A DNA stretch of 64,000 nucleotides from Methylobacter sp. (GTDB taxonomy: Bacteria; Pseudomonadota; Gammaproteobacteria; Methylococcales; Methylomonadaceae), in contig NZ_JALOCF010000002.1 of assembly GCF_023227905.1 (NCBI RefSeq), positions 106,787-170,786 on the forward strand. Reading direction: 5' to 3'. The position numbers were made by a program, and so were the translations under genes. The notes beneath the pieces are model-generated. The model searched no databases. It worked only from the letters and a program-made list of their open reading frames with translations, and was not told the origin of the DNA. Position 1 is the stretch's first letter; each line of letters opens with the position of its first letter. Below, one piece after another: positions 26,266 through 34,236 of this stretch.

Positions 26266-27911
26266 TAGATTGAACTCCTAAAAATAATAAAAAAACAAAC
26301 AAACCCAGTAATAACCGCAAAAACCCAATTCAAAACTGCCCTGAGCGGCTGTAAAGGAACACACGGAGCAAAATCAAAATGTTTTTGACCTAAAAACGGA
26401 ACATTAAAGGTTCTATGTATTTCATAATAACAAGATGTTTCCGGCAATTTTGGCAAATACTGGGAAATATCAAACATGAAAGGATTTGCCATTGGCAAAA
26501 AATCAAAATATTTCCAAGTATCTGGGTACAACGTCGGGGGCGTGGGCGGCAATTCTGAAACCGTAGGATCAACCGGGGTTTCAGGATCAGGCGAAGGCGT
26601 TGGTGCTGTAGTTTGATCTGTACCCGTAGGATTCGGATTCACAGCTGGATCAGGCTGAGTTGTAGGAGCAGGGTCAGTAGGTTGCTGATACTGAGTAGGA
26701 GAATCAGGCCCAAGAGACGCAACAGGAGGAATATCAGGGCTAAAACCCGGAGTAACAAATGGCGTTCCCGGATTAATGTTAGGAAAATTTAAAGCCGGTT
26801 GTGTTCCGGCTGGATCATAAACACGCTTGAAATCACCGTCAATCGCATCTAACGCAGGCTCCAACCAAGGCACTTGTCCATAATCAATAAACGGCTGTAT
26901 TTCAGTTAAAGGAATAGGATTAGTTGAATGTGTTCTCAACGCTAAATCACCAATCTGATTAGACGTTAACGGAACAGAAGAACCCACGGGCGTTAAGGTG
27001 CCGGTGTTAGAATTTAAAACGAGAGCCATACCACCCAAAGCAACAGCAGCAGAAGCAAGACCGGTAGCATACGCAGAGCTAGGAGCCGACTTAATATATT
27101 CAGAAACAGCCTTACCCAGCGTAATACTGGGAATTGATGTATCAATAGCGGCATAAGCAGACGTACCCGCTTGATTAATTTTAGCTTCTAAGGGCAAAAC
27201 CGCACGAATAGAAGGCAACCCATCATTAAGCGTTCCGGCGACACGCAAAACTGGCTTAGGCCCCAGACCGCCGCCCATAGTGCCCAACACTATACCTACT
27301 GATTTTTGCATACCGAAAGGATTTTGAGCATCCGTTATTTTCCAATGCTCAAAACAGGAACTAGGATAAGTGGCGACAATACCATCAGAACAGGTCTGGG
27401 ATTCGCCCTCATCGGGAGCGAAAAACGAATCCCAGAGCGAATAAGGGCAGACCATAGGAGGGTAAACAGTAGAACCGTCAGTACAATTCAAACCGGCAGG
27501 CTGATCGTCGGGAAAAATACAATTTGCTTTTGTGGGATCTTCGGGAATAACACAGGTATGAGGAGGCGGATCACCACACAGCCCCGTAGACAGGCGAACT
27601 TGAGGGGCAACACAAGCGGACGCATTCATACACATGCCGTCAGGATAAGGGACGCCGTTAAAATAGCCGCCCCCAGGACAGCTTTTATAATAACCTGGTG
27701 TTTCATAAACAGGAACGGAATAAGAGGACGTTAAATTACACGTCAAACCCTCAAGCCACGACGAGCTCCCACCATAAGACCGACACGCAGTATAGGCGTT
27801 TTGATAATAAACACCAGTAACGGTATAACCGTTTGAATAAACAGCTGGATAATTATCTGCCAATGCCGGAAACGAAAAAGAAAGCAAAAATAAAAAAATG
27901 AATTTAAACAT
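26265..27911 (-). CDS. pIII-like adsorption / minor coat protein
   Basis: I start at the ATG at 27911 (548 residues); a TTG nine bases earlier is possible. A signal peptide (FKFIFLFLLSFSFPALA) is followed by a cysteine-rich N-terminal region to about 190 (CRSYGG, SCPGGGYFNG, CVAPQVRLS). A middle domain and a Pro/Thr-rich linker (TTQPDPAVNPNPTGTDQ) near 405-450 follow. A C-terminal membrane anchor ends in FRSSI. This is the architecture of filamentous-phage pIII and of TspB-like neisserial phage proteins: receptor-binding N-domains, glycine- or proline-rich linker, membrane-bound C-domain. Host range determinants should lie in the Cys-rich part. Confidence 0.85.
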   Translation of the reverse strand: MFKFIFLFLLSFSFPALADNYPAVYSNGYTVTGVYYQNAYTACRSYGGSSSWLEGLTCNLTSSYSVPVYETPGYYKSCPGGGYFNGVPYPDGMCMNASACVAPQVRLSTGLCGDPPPHTCVIPEDPTKANCIFPDDQPAGLNCTDGSTVYPPMVCPYSLWDSFFAPDEGESQTCSDGIVATYPSSCFEHWKITDAQNPFGMQKSVGIVLGTMGGGLGPKPVLRVAGTLNDGLPSIRAVLPLEAKINQAGTSAYAAIDTSIPSITLGKAVSEYIKSAPSSAYATGLASAAVALGGMALVLNSNTGTLTPVGSSVPLTSNQIGDLALRTHSTNPIPLTEIQPFIDYGQVPWLEPALDAIDGDFKRVYDPAGTQPALNFPNINPGTPFVTPGFSPDIPPVASLGPDSPTQYQQPTDPAPTTQPDPAVNPNPTGTDQTTAPTPSPDPETPVDPTVSELPPTPPTLYPDTWKYFDFLPMANPFMFDISQYLPKLPETSCYYEIHRTFNVPFLGQKHFDFAPCVPLQPLRAVLNWVFAVITGFVCFFIIFRSSI

Positions 27912-27953
27912 AAGATTCAAAATGTAAAAAGGAACGTCCCTGTTCCAACAACA

Positions 27954-28181
27954 TTAAACGGCCTTGTTTGCAGCTTTTGGGAAAAGACGCAGGATGATAA
28001 AGGCAATTGTGACGGAAATTAACACCGGCCAGATCAAATCAACCAACTCCAAAGCATCAGCGTTTAAAGTGGTAAAGGCCGGCGCAATAGCCGCATTTAA
28101 AGCGGCTTGTGCAGGTGCAATTGAAAATCCAAATAAAGCTACAAAAGCAGCAATAAAGGAAAATACTTTGATTTTTTTCAT
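27954..28181 (-). CDS. Major coat protein (pVIII-like)
   Basis: The ATG at 28181 follows AAGGA by nine bases and gives 75 residues. A signal peptide ends at AQA (residue 26), leaving a mature protein of about 49 residues. It has the pVIII pattern: an N-terminal part with acidic residues (NADALELVD), one membrane helix (LIWPVLISVTIAFIILRLF) and a basic C-terminus (PKAANKAV) that would face the DNA. Gene order (after two tiny membrane proteins and before pIII) matches Ff. Confidence 0.93.
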   Translation of the reverse strand: MKKIKVFSFIAAFVALFGFSIAPAQAALNAAIAPAFTTLNADALELVDLIWPVLISVTIAFIILRLFPKAANKAV

Positions 28182-28193
28182 AAAAAACAATCC

Positions 28194-28325
28194 TTAATTA
28201 AAAAATTTCAACAAAATGGGGCTTGCTAATTTCACAAACGCCCGGAGAACGAAGCTAGAGGCTATCCCGCTGCCAAAACAACTAACGAGCCAGCCAACCA
28301 ACTCCACTATATCCGCTTGTGTCAT
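28194..28325 (-). CDS. Tiny membrane protein, pIX-like
   Basis: The ATG at 28325 overlaps the stop of the previous 30-residue gene as ATGA, indicating coupled translation. The 43-residue product has one or two hydrophobic segments (IVELVGWLVSCFGSGIASSF) and a basic end (RAFVKLASPILLKFFN). It lies just before pVIII, where Ff phages carry gene IX. A longer frame from 28379 exists but lacks a ribosome site. Homology cannot be shown at this size; position and shape are the evidence. Confidence 0.7.
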   Translation of the reverse strand: MTQADIVELVGWLVSCFGSGIASSFVLRAFVKLASPILLKFFN

Positions 28326-28414
28326 ATCAACAATGTCCCGGCTATGAACCCCATAAAATAGGATAAACACATAGTACAAACGATGATTGCATCAATGATT
28401 AAAGCGGTATCCAT
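28322..28414 (-). CDS. Tiny membrane protein, pVII-like (30 residues)
   Basis: A short frame starts at an ATG at 28414 with AGGAG seven to eight bases upstream, right after the ssDNA-binding gene. It encodes 30 residues: an N-terminal MDTALIIDAI, then a continuous hydrophobic stretch (VCTMCLSYFMGFIAG). Gene VII of Ff encodes a 33-residue coat protein at the same place. The ATGA overlap with the next gene supports a real gene. Confidence 0.75.
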   Translation of the reverse strand: MDTALIIDAIIVCTMCLSYFMGFIAGTLLI

Positions 28415-28425
28415 TTATAAAACTC

Positions 28426-28767
28426 CTAAGCAGAAGCTTTAGATGTTGCAACGACAGGCTTATAAGGTTCGACCTTTACGACCTTATCGCATGCAAATGA
28501 TTGTTGTCCGGCAAAGACTTGTAAGCGGCCTTCCATTGTCACTATGACTGGACTTAATAAGCTGGGTTTATGAGGTGCAAACTGTGCAAATTCATCATAA
28601 TCAATACGTATCTGAGCCTGAAACTGACCGTACGAATCATCACCCTCAGGGTAAGAATCCACACAGTTGATATAAGCAGCCTTACCCCTTGCGGAAGAAT
28701 AGCGGTTAATTCCAATGCAAACTTTTCTTGCTAATAAACTGGTGTTTTCTAATAGATTGCTAGACAT
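28426..28767 (-). CDS. Probable inovirus ssDNA-binding protein (pV-like)
   Basis: The ATG at 28767 follows AAGGGAAAA. The 113-residue protein has alternating strands (KVCIGINRYSS, AAYINCVDS, FQAQIRIDYDEF, VIVTMEGRLQVFAGQ) consistent with an OB-like fold. It has no membrane segment. It is the first gene of the structural operon and lies directly before the two tiny coat genes, as gene V does in Ff phages. Phage pV coats nascent single strands and switches replication to packaging. The family cannot be fixed from motif alone. Confidence 0.65.
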   Translation of the reverse strand: MSSNLLENTSLLARKVCIGINRYSSARGKAAYINCVDSYPEGDDSYGQFQAQIRIDYDEFAQFAPHKPSLLSPVIVTMEGRLQVFAGQQSFACDKVVKVEPYKPVVATSKASA

Positions 28768-29565
28768 GATTTTTCCCTTTTTTTATTTTGGTTAGTTTAG
28801 TTTTGTCTTTTTGCTTATTTATTCAATAAACAGTTCTTTTTTCAGGCACTTGAAAAGTACACTAAGAGCGATTTTTCAAACCGGAGAAAAAACCGGCGCT
28901 TCTAATCTTGGATTCAAATACTGGTTATCCCTAGCTAGCTGAGCATTCGAAAAACCGCTTTTGATGCACTCTTTTTAATGATTTTTATCTAACATTTTAA
29001 ATAAGTTGTTTGTTATTGCGCGAACCCTACGGGCCGGGCTTTCCGTTCCAATCAACTGATAAAGCTGATAACTACGACTAAGTTAAAAATGTTATTCCGC
29101 AAGCTCCATAAATTTTTAACTAAGTCTACGTAAATCACCTTTAACGGTTGATTTACACTCCAATCCCTTTCGCTATTGCGCTATGTCGTCTTTTAAGTCT
29201 TAACCAGTTTCGTACAGCGGTTTTGCCACGACTTTTATTTGAATGCTCCCTCCCTCCCTCACCCTCAGAGCATATCCCTCGACAACCTGGGCATGCTTTC
29301 CCTCTACGTCGGCTGGTCAATCGCGGACGGACTCTAAAACATGGGTTCATGCCGTCAAGGGTAAAGGCTACGCCCGCGGAAAAAGCACCCGCGCCCTGGA
29401 CTGCATGAAGCCTCATGTTTTGTACGAGTCCTGCGACCGACCGACCGACTCCGAGGGGCATACCCAGAACGCCGAGGCAATAAAACGCCCCGGCAGAGTT
29501 AGAAAAAATAAAGAAATCATAAAAGTCATTGAATAATCCGAAGCCCGAAATCTGTTAATACGCCT
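28768..29565. other. Prophage non-coding region with hairpins: candidate origin and packaging signal
   Basis: About 800 bp without a convincing gene, an unusually large gap for an inovirus. It holds an imperfect stem with 15-base arms (29076-29090 and 29112-29126, one mismatch, 21-base loop). Directly after it comes a second hairpin with 8-base arms GTAAATCA/TGATTTAC (29130-29137 and 29149-29156). A short CCGG stem lies near 28900. Around 29250-29480 the composition turns GC-rich, with CTCCCTCCCTCC and CGACCGACCGAC runs. The viral origin, the packaging hairpin and the promoter for the pV-led operon should lie here. Confidence 0.5.
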
Positions 29566-29829
29566 TTATTGCTGATCGGCTAAATCGGAATCAGCGTGTA
29601 AATCTTCGACTACTTTCAATTTGCCTTCGATATACATGGTTAAAAGTATCTGAGTGAGCTTATAAGGCGTAAGGCCCCCACGTTCTTGAGCTTCAAGCTC
29701 TAGTTTTAAATATAAATCCGGCCTTAATGCGGTTCTGAATACACGATCAGATACTTTTTTATTTGATGATGATTTAGGCGGAAGAAATACCATCCCATTA
29801 CCTAATGAACCAGTTGCTTTTTCAATCAT
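29566..29829 (-). CDS. Small ribbon-helix-helix-like prophage protein
   Basis: The ATG at 29829 follows GGGGGC. The 87-residue protein has a basic N-terminal half and the pattern RVFRTALRPDLYLKLELEA followed by GLTPYKLTQILLTMYIEGKL, which resembles a ribbon-helix-helix DNA-binding fold (one strand, two helices). It would act as a dimer. It overlaps the upstream gene by 8 bp, so it is the last gene of the early operon. The target is unknown. Confidence 0.6.
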   Translation of the reverse strand: MIEKATGSLGNGMVFLPPKSSSNKKVSDRVFRTALRPDLYLKLELEAQERGGLTPYKLTQILLTMYIEGKLKVVEDLHADSDLADQQ

Positions 29830-30016
29830 TGTTTGCCCCCTTAGTGGCTACCTTGCAAATACCTAAGCCGGACTCGTCAAAAGTCGCAAAAGCATCAAAC
29901 ACTGCGCCAGAAGTTAGAAAAAATGCGAACCATGCGCCAAGAATAAAAGGGGTTACGCCATTGGAAACAAAAGCCCATAACAGACGGATTAAAAGACGAC
30001 GTTTAGCGAAGCGCAT
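29822..30016 (-). CDS. Small prophage membrane protein
   Basis: I choose the ATG at 30016 (64 residues) because GGGGG lies seven bases upstream. The N-terminus is strongly basic (RFAKRRLLIR), followed by one or two hydrophobic stretches (LLWAFVSNGVTPFILGAWFAFFL). It overlaps both neighbours by 8-14 bp. The function is unknown; a role in envelope interaction or superinfection immunity is possible but unsupported. Confidence 0.5.
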   Translation of the reverse strand: MRFAKRRLLIRLLWAFVSNGVTPFILGAWFAFFLTSGAVFDAFATFDESGLGICKVATKGANND

Positions 30017-30185
30017 TGATAAGCCCCCGAGTGCCTTCATTAGTAAATAAAACCTTACATTCGGCAGGATGATCGGCGCAGAGTTTCATAGCTTCGTCAT
30101 AACCAGTAATGTAAGCGCCGTAGATAATGACAACGCAAAAAAAAGCAATACCGCAACCCAAAAGAAAACATTCAAATCTATTCAT
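30003..30185 (-). CDS. Small prophage membrane protein with Cys-containing tail
   Basis: The ATG at 30185 has AGGGTGG upstream and overlaps the previous stop; it gives 60 residues. One hydrophobic helix (FLLGCGIAFFCVVIIYGAYI) is followed by a soluble segment with two cysteines (KLCADHPAECKVLF) that could form a disulfide. No family is recognised. It belongs to the tightly overlapping early operon. Confidence 0.5.
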   Translation of the reverse strand: MNRFECFLLGCGIAFFCVVIIYGAYITGYDEAMKLCADHPAECKVLFTNEGTRGLINALR

Positions 30186-30657
30186 GATTGCCACCCTGCT
30201 TTTGTTGGTTATATTCATCGTTAAATGAATACTCGGACTCATGAACAAAAACAGATCGATTAGTAATGCCACCCTGCCCTAATGAATCGGATACCAAAGC
30301 GCGAACTTGATTACCACCAGCAATAGATACTTTATATTCAGGATGTTGTAACGATGTAAGATCAACACCACATTGGGACCATAAATCAGTTACTTTTTCT
30401 TTAGAACATTTAAGGTATTTAATCAAATCATCTGAATCAGAAAGATCAGAAAGTAATAACAATATCCCTTGTAGTTTTGACCTTACTCTCTCCCAATCTC
30501 TCAAAAAACAATCACGCCAATGACAATATTCCCCAACAGATGGACTAATTACCAATCTTATTTCTTCCCACCGGCTTACTTGTGCCTTTTCATATTGTTC
30601 AACAATAAAATCAACAGTTGAAATAACTTTCTCACGAGATAATGAAATTGTAGTCAT
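30178..30657 (-). CDS. Prophage hypothetical protein, 159 residues
   Basis: The ATG at 30657 follows GGAGATTAG. The protein is soluble and mostly helical in its first 110 residues (KVISTVDFIVEQYEKAQ, LQGILLLLSDLSDSDDLIKYL). The polar tail contains SVFVHESEYSFNDEYNQQ. No known motif is seen. It starts 2 bp after the upstream HTH gene and is probably cotranscribed with it. Confidence 0.55.
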   Translation of the reverse strand: MTTISLSREKVISTVDFIVEQYEKAQVSRWEEIRLVISPSVGEYCHWRDCFLRDWERVRSKLQGILLLLSDLSDSDDLIKYLKCSKEKVTDLWSQCGVDLTSLQHPEYKVSIAGGNQVRALVSDSLGQGGITNRSVFVHESEYSFNDEYNQQKQGGNHE

Positions 30658-30659
30658 GG

Positions 30660-30869
30660 CTAATCTCCGAATGATTCATCAGATAACAGCTCTTGATTAA
30701 ATAGAGCTAAGTTAATAAGTGTATATTTACCAATTCTTTTAACAGGCAAATAACCCTTCTTTATCCAGCCAATAACCACTCCTTCTTCCATGCCGGAATG
30801 TTCAGCGAACTTAGAAACAGTGCAAACCATAATTGATGAACACTGCAAACTTTGCTGTTGACCTTCCAT
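30660..30869 (-). CDS. Excisionase/AlpA-like helix-turn-helix protein
   Basis: The ATG at 30869 follows AAGGGGT. In the 69 residues the segment FAEHSGMEEGVVIGWIKKGYLP then VKRIGKYTLINLALF has the MerR/excisionase-type winged-helix pattern. In a prophage with a tyrosine integrase it may be the directionality factor or the activator of the early operon, being its first gene. It is transcribed divergently from the repressor-like gene across an operator region. Confidence 0.68.
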   Translation of the reverse strand: MEGQQQSLQCSSIMVCTVSKFAEHSGMEEGVVIGWIKKGYLPVKRIGKYTLINLALFNQELLSDESFGD

Positions 30870-30912
30870 GTTTGACCCCTTATAGTGCTGTAATGTGCTT
30901 TATTGAAAAGAT

Positions 30913-30955
30913 GTGCAATTATTGCACGATTAAGGCAATAATGCAATAGTTGCAC
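30913..30955. promoter_or_regulatory. Prophage operator region with repeated TGCAAT...TTGCA sites
   Basis: Between the two divergent regulators lie GTGCAATTATTGCAC (30913-30927, near-perfect palindrome) and ATGCAATAGTTGCAC (30941-30955), with a further GCAATAATGC overlapping the second. Paired dyads of this spacing are typical of a lysogeny switch bound by a repressor dimer. Confidence 0.7.
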
Positions 30956-30967
30956 AATAAATATTTT

Positions 30968-31234
30968 ATGGATATACGAGACAGAATTAATAAATTAATA
31001 GATTTCAAAGATATAACGCCTACCGAACTAGTAGAAAAAACAGGAATAGATAGAATGAAGTGGGCGAATCTAAAAAGATCAAGAGTAAGAGCGCAGCAAG
31101 AACATATTGAAGCGATAGTTAACCTATGGCCAGAGTATGCCTATTGGATAACAACAGGTTTAACATTGCCCGAAGCCGGACAAATCAGCCCAGAAATAGA
31201 GGAAGCAAGAAAAAATCTGTCAACGGGTACTTAA
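30968..31234 (+). CDS. Phage repressor-like small HTH protein
   Basis: I take the ATG at 30968 (88 residues); a TTG at 30950 would run through the operator. No ribosome site is visible, so translation may be leaderless or weak. The N-terminal 60 residues fit a Cro/CI-type helix-turn-helix: DITPTELVEKTGIDRMKWANLK, then EHIEAIVNLWPEYAYWITTG. The latter matches the tail of DUF-type phage repressors, in which 'P.Y..WL..G' recurs. It probably represses the divergent early operon through the adjacent dyads. Confidence 0.7.
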   Translation: MDIRDRINKLIDFKDITPTELVEKTGIDRMKWANLKRSRVRAQQEHIEAIVNLWPEYAYWITTGLTLPEAGQISPEIEEARKNLSTGT

Positions 31235-31314
31235 CCGCAAGGCGGGCATTGACACAATGGGGGACGGTTAAACCTAAACCGGATTAAAGCCGAAAGCAAA
31301 AGCAAAGCAACTGA

Positions 31315-31350
31315 TGTAAGCCGTTACTTATACAATGTAAGCATTACTTA
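31315..31350. promoter_or_regulatory. Tandem dyads upstream of the 127-residue gene
   Basis: GTAAGCCGTTACTTA (31316-31330) and GTAAGCATTACTTA (31337-31350) repeat with a 21-bp period, each containing GTAA and TTAC in opposite orientation. They end 10 bp before the ATG at 31361 and could be operators, differing in sequence from those at 30.9 kb. Confidence 0.5.
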
Positions 31351-31360
31351 GAGAAGATCA

Positions 31361-31744
31361 ATGGGTATTCAAGACCGAGATTACATGAAAAAAAGTGCAA
31401 GATTACGCGAAGCAGAAAGCAAAAAATCAAAATACCGCCCAGAAATAAAAAAAGCTTACGAAGCGTTCTGCAGAAAATCCACCTTTATAACAATACTCTA
31501 TGTATTAGTAGGCTTAACAGCATTCTTCCTTGTGTTTAATTTATTACCAAACAAACACTCAATTAAATCAGGAAAAATATTAACGCCATCAAATACACTT
31601 GATAATTTAAAAAACCCCGAAACAAACCACCTCATACAGCATCAAAAGCCCACCAAACAGATCCAGCAACAAATAAATCCAAAAAATAAATCACGAATTT
31701 GCAAGATCTTGAAAAACGGCGAAGAGGAATGTAGATTTTTATAG
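31361..31744 (+). CDS. Prophage single-span membrane protein
   Basis: A 127-residue protein with a basic helical N-terminus (KKSARLREAESKKSKYR), one membrane helix (FITILYVLVGLTAFFLVFNLL, near 42-62) and a polar Gln/Lys/Asn-rich tail ending CKILKNGEEECRFL. GAGAAGATC precedes the ATG. It lies under the tandem dyads and may be expressed from the prophage. The function is unknown; prophage-expressed membrane proteins sometimes exclude other phages, but nothing here shows that. Confidence 0.55.
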   Translation: MGIQDRDYMKKSARLREAESKKSKYRPEIKKAYEAFCRKSTFITILYVLVGLTAFFLVFNLLPNKHSIKSGKILTPSNTLDNLKNPETNHLIQHQKPTKQIQQQINPKNKSRICKILKNGEEECRFL

Positions 31745-31862
31745 AAATATCTTGTTCGTATGTACATACAAACATTCATCATTTGTTTGTGTCAAAAAAC
31801 ACAAACATTACCAATTCTAGATACCTCGACACTACGGGCCTAAGCACATCGGCCAATCAGAT

Positions 31863-32852
31863 ATGATTAAAAAGAACGATTCAGGAAAATGGGACGTTGA
31901 CATTAGACCAAACGGCACAAACGGAAAGCGTTACAGAAAAACCAACATAGCAACCAAAGCCGAAGCCCTACGTTGGGAAGCCTGGATAAAAGCCAACAAA
32001 ACAAAATCTAAAGACTGGGAACCAACAACAGACACTGATAAACGCAAACTATCAGACTTAATTGAACTATGGTATTCAGCACACGGCCAGAATCTAAAAG
32101 ACGGAAAAAACCGGCTTTTAATGGTCAACAACCTATGCACACGACTTGGCAACCCACGCGCTGAAAATCTTAAAAGCTCAGACTTTACCAACTACAGAAA
32201 CGAACGATTAAAAACCGGAGTCAGCGCCAACACGATCAACCATGAACACGTTTACCTTTCAGCTATTTTTAACGAGCTAACCCGAATCGGCGAATGGAAG
32301 AAAGAAAACCCCATAGCAAAAATCAGAAAACTAAAACTTGATGAACAAGAACTAACCTTTTTAACATCCAGCCAGATCAATGAACTATTAGAAGAGCTTA
32401 AAAAAAGCAAAGAAAGCGATTGTTACCACATCGCCCGAATATGCCTTGCAACCGGCGCAAGATGGAGCGAAGCGGAAAATTTGCTTAATACCGACATAAA
32501 GCCCAACTCAATCACCTACCGAGCCACCAAGAACGGAAAAAATAGAACGGTTCCAATTTCAACCGACTTTTTTAAATCCCTACCCATCAGAGAAGGCAAA
32601 GTTTTTAAATATGCCTATTCAACACTAAAACGTCGAATCAAAAACCTATCCTTTACCCTGCCCCCTGGACAAATGAGCCACGTATTACGCCATACATTTG
32701 CAAGTCACTTTATCCAAAATGGAGGAAACATTTTAGTTCTGCAAAAAATTCTAGGGCATGGAAGTTTATTGATGACTATGCGTTATGCTCACTTAGCACC
32801 CGAACACTTAGAAGAAGCAATTAAATTCAATCCAATTGATTCGCAAGCTTAA
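31863..32852 (+). CDS. int: Inovirus prophage tyrosine integrase
   Basis: A protein of 329 residues. It has an N-terminal arm-binding-like domain (KWDVDIRPNGTNGKRYRK), a core-binding domain and a catalytic domain with ATGARWSEA (Arg near 197), HVLRHTFASH (near 278) and GHGSLLMTMRYAHL, with the nucleophile Tyr near 310. It ends 101 bp before the tRNA-Thr 3' end, the usual position for an integrase that uses that tRNA. Many filamentous phages borrow host XerCD or use serine or transposase-type enzymes, so an own tyrosine integrase defines a less common integration mode. Confidence 0.93.
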   Translation: MIKKNDSGKWDVDIRPNGTNGKRYRKTNIATKAEALRWEAWIKANKTKSKDWEPTTDTDKRKLSDLIELWYSAHGQNLKDGKNRLLMVNNLCTRLGNPRAENLKSSDFTNYRNERLKTGVSANTINHEHVYLSAIFNELTRIGEWKKENPIAKIRKLKLDEQELTFLTSSQINELLEELKKSKESDCYHIARICLATGARWSEAENLLNTDIKPNSITYRATKNGKNRTVPISTDFFKSLPIREGKVFKYAYSTLKRRIKNLSFTLPPGQMSHVLRHTFASHFIQNGGNILVLQKILGHGSLLMTMRYAHLAPEHLEEAIKFNPIDSQA

Positions 32853-32887
32853 CCTTTTTTCCTTAACATATTTAGAAGAACATGAAG

Positions 32888-32914
32888 AAATGGACACTTT
32901 ATGGACACTTCAAA
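32888..32914. repeat. Probable integrase arm-binding repeat, right end
   Basis: AATGGACACTTTATGGACAC is followed by TTCAAAA. It is nearly identical to 22710-22735 and in the same orientation, 40 bp inside the right att core. Confidence 0.5.
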
Positions 32915-32953
32915 AAATAATTAACATTGAAATACCATAACATATTGATTTTA

Positions 32954-33029
<76 letters not shown>

Positions 33030-33171
33030 TTTAGTGCCATCGTACCTTAGAGTACCACTGTCAGACCATTTAAAACTTTGCTATCGACTGATAGTTAGCC
33101 AGTACACTTATAGCCCTCCGACTACATCTTAACATGTAATTTTACTGTAACAGATATACCCCCCTCCGATG

Positions 33172-34236
33172 TCATAGCATTAGCTTAGCCGTTCTTTTTG
33201 CGTAGTTTAACGCGCCCAATAAGGCGACCTCAGGGTTGGTGCATACTTTAACCGATATTTTTTCCAACACGGCCCGGCACCGTCCTTTTGCCAGAAAGCC
33301 GTGCATAAATTCATCCTGTTGCAGCATGGGCAAGATTTTTGCGCCGATGCCTCCGGCCAGATAAACCCCGCCATAAGGCAGGCACTTTAACGCCAGATTT
33401 CCTGATTCTGCACCATATAGCCTGCAAAACAATTTTAACGCTTCAACGCATAACACATCGCTTCCGGCAACACCCGCTTCGCCTATGACTGCGGCTGGGT
33501 CTTGCTCTGCCATGTGTCGCTCGGTTTCCGGATTTGTTGGTGCGTAGTTGATGTGTTTGAGGAATTGATAAATGTTGACAAGCCCTTCACCCGATATCAG
33601 CCGCTCGCAACTAATGTGCCCAGGGTATTTTTCCAGCACGTACCTGAGCAGTTCTATTTCCCGCTCAGTAGTCGGTGCAAAATCAGCATGTCCACCTTCA
33701 GTGGCAATAATATGATATTCAGCGCCATCCCAAGACATTATTGCCTCTCCCAAGCCGGTTCCGGCGGCAATCACGGCAATGTTGCCTGGCTGTCGTTGTG
33801 CGTCGGGATTTAGTTCGACAAAATTGTGCTCAGGCAAGTCCAACAAGCCCCATGCCGTAGCTTCCAGGTCATTCAACAACCAGACATTTTGAGTCTTGGC
33901 CTGCTCGCCGATTTCCTTGCTGCTGAGCGCCCACGGCAAGTTGGTTGTTTTGCAGCTGCCGTTGGCAATAACGCCGGACGCTCCGAGGCAAACGGCTGTT
34001 ATCTGTAAGCGTTCTGCGTCAGTCAAAAATGATGTTAATAATTCAGTAAACGTTTGATAATTACTGCTTGAAAATTGTTCTTTTTTTAAACACTTAACAT
34101 CATTTTCTTCGGTTTCAAACAACGCCAGGATGGTTTTTGTGCCACCTACGTCGCCAGCCAGACAAATCCGCCTGGAGCGGGTTTGCGCGCGACGCGCCGG
34201 AAGAGGGGCGGGCATGGATAGCCCGTCATGAATCAT
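33172..34236 (-). CDS. glk: Glucokinase
   Basis: The ATG at 34236 overlaps the stop of the DUF411 gene as ATGA. The usual family start corresponds to about residue 20, so the first residues (including PARRAQTRSRR) are an extension or a later start is used. Motifs of proteobacterial glucokinase are present: AGDVGGTKT near 27-35, LNDLEATAWGL near 120-130, GTGLGEAI near 158-165, EGGHADFAP near 178-186 and YLAGGIGAKI near 292-301. It phosphorylates glucose to glucose 6-phosphate with ATP in the cytosol. It is the last gene of the leftward core cluster, next to the tRNA. Confidence 0.93.
   Translation of the reverse strand: MIHDGLSMPAPLPARRAQTRSRRICLAGDVGGTKTILALFETEENDVKCLKKEQFSSSNYQTFTELLTSFLTDAERLQITAVCLGASGVIANGSCKTTNLPWALSSKEIGEQAKTQNVWLLNDLEATAWGLLDLPEHNFVELNPDAQRQPGNIAVIAAGTGLGEAIMSWDGAEYHIIATEGGHADFAPTTEREIELLRYVLEKYPGHISCERLISGEGLVNIYQFLKHINYAPTNPETERHMAEQDPAAVIGEAGVAGSDVLCVEALKLFCRLYGAESGNLALKCLPYGGVYLAGGIGAKILPMLQQDEFMHGFLAKGRCRAVLEKISVKVCTNPEVALLGALNYAKRTAKLML

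Noticed and set aside
29153..29536. Overlapping open frames on both strands in the prophage gap
   Set aside because: GC-rich low-complexity translations without start signals; the region fits a non-coding origin better.
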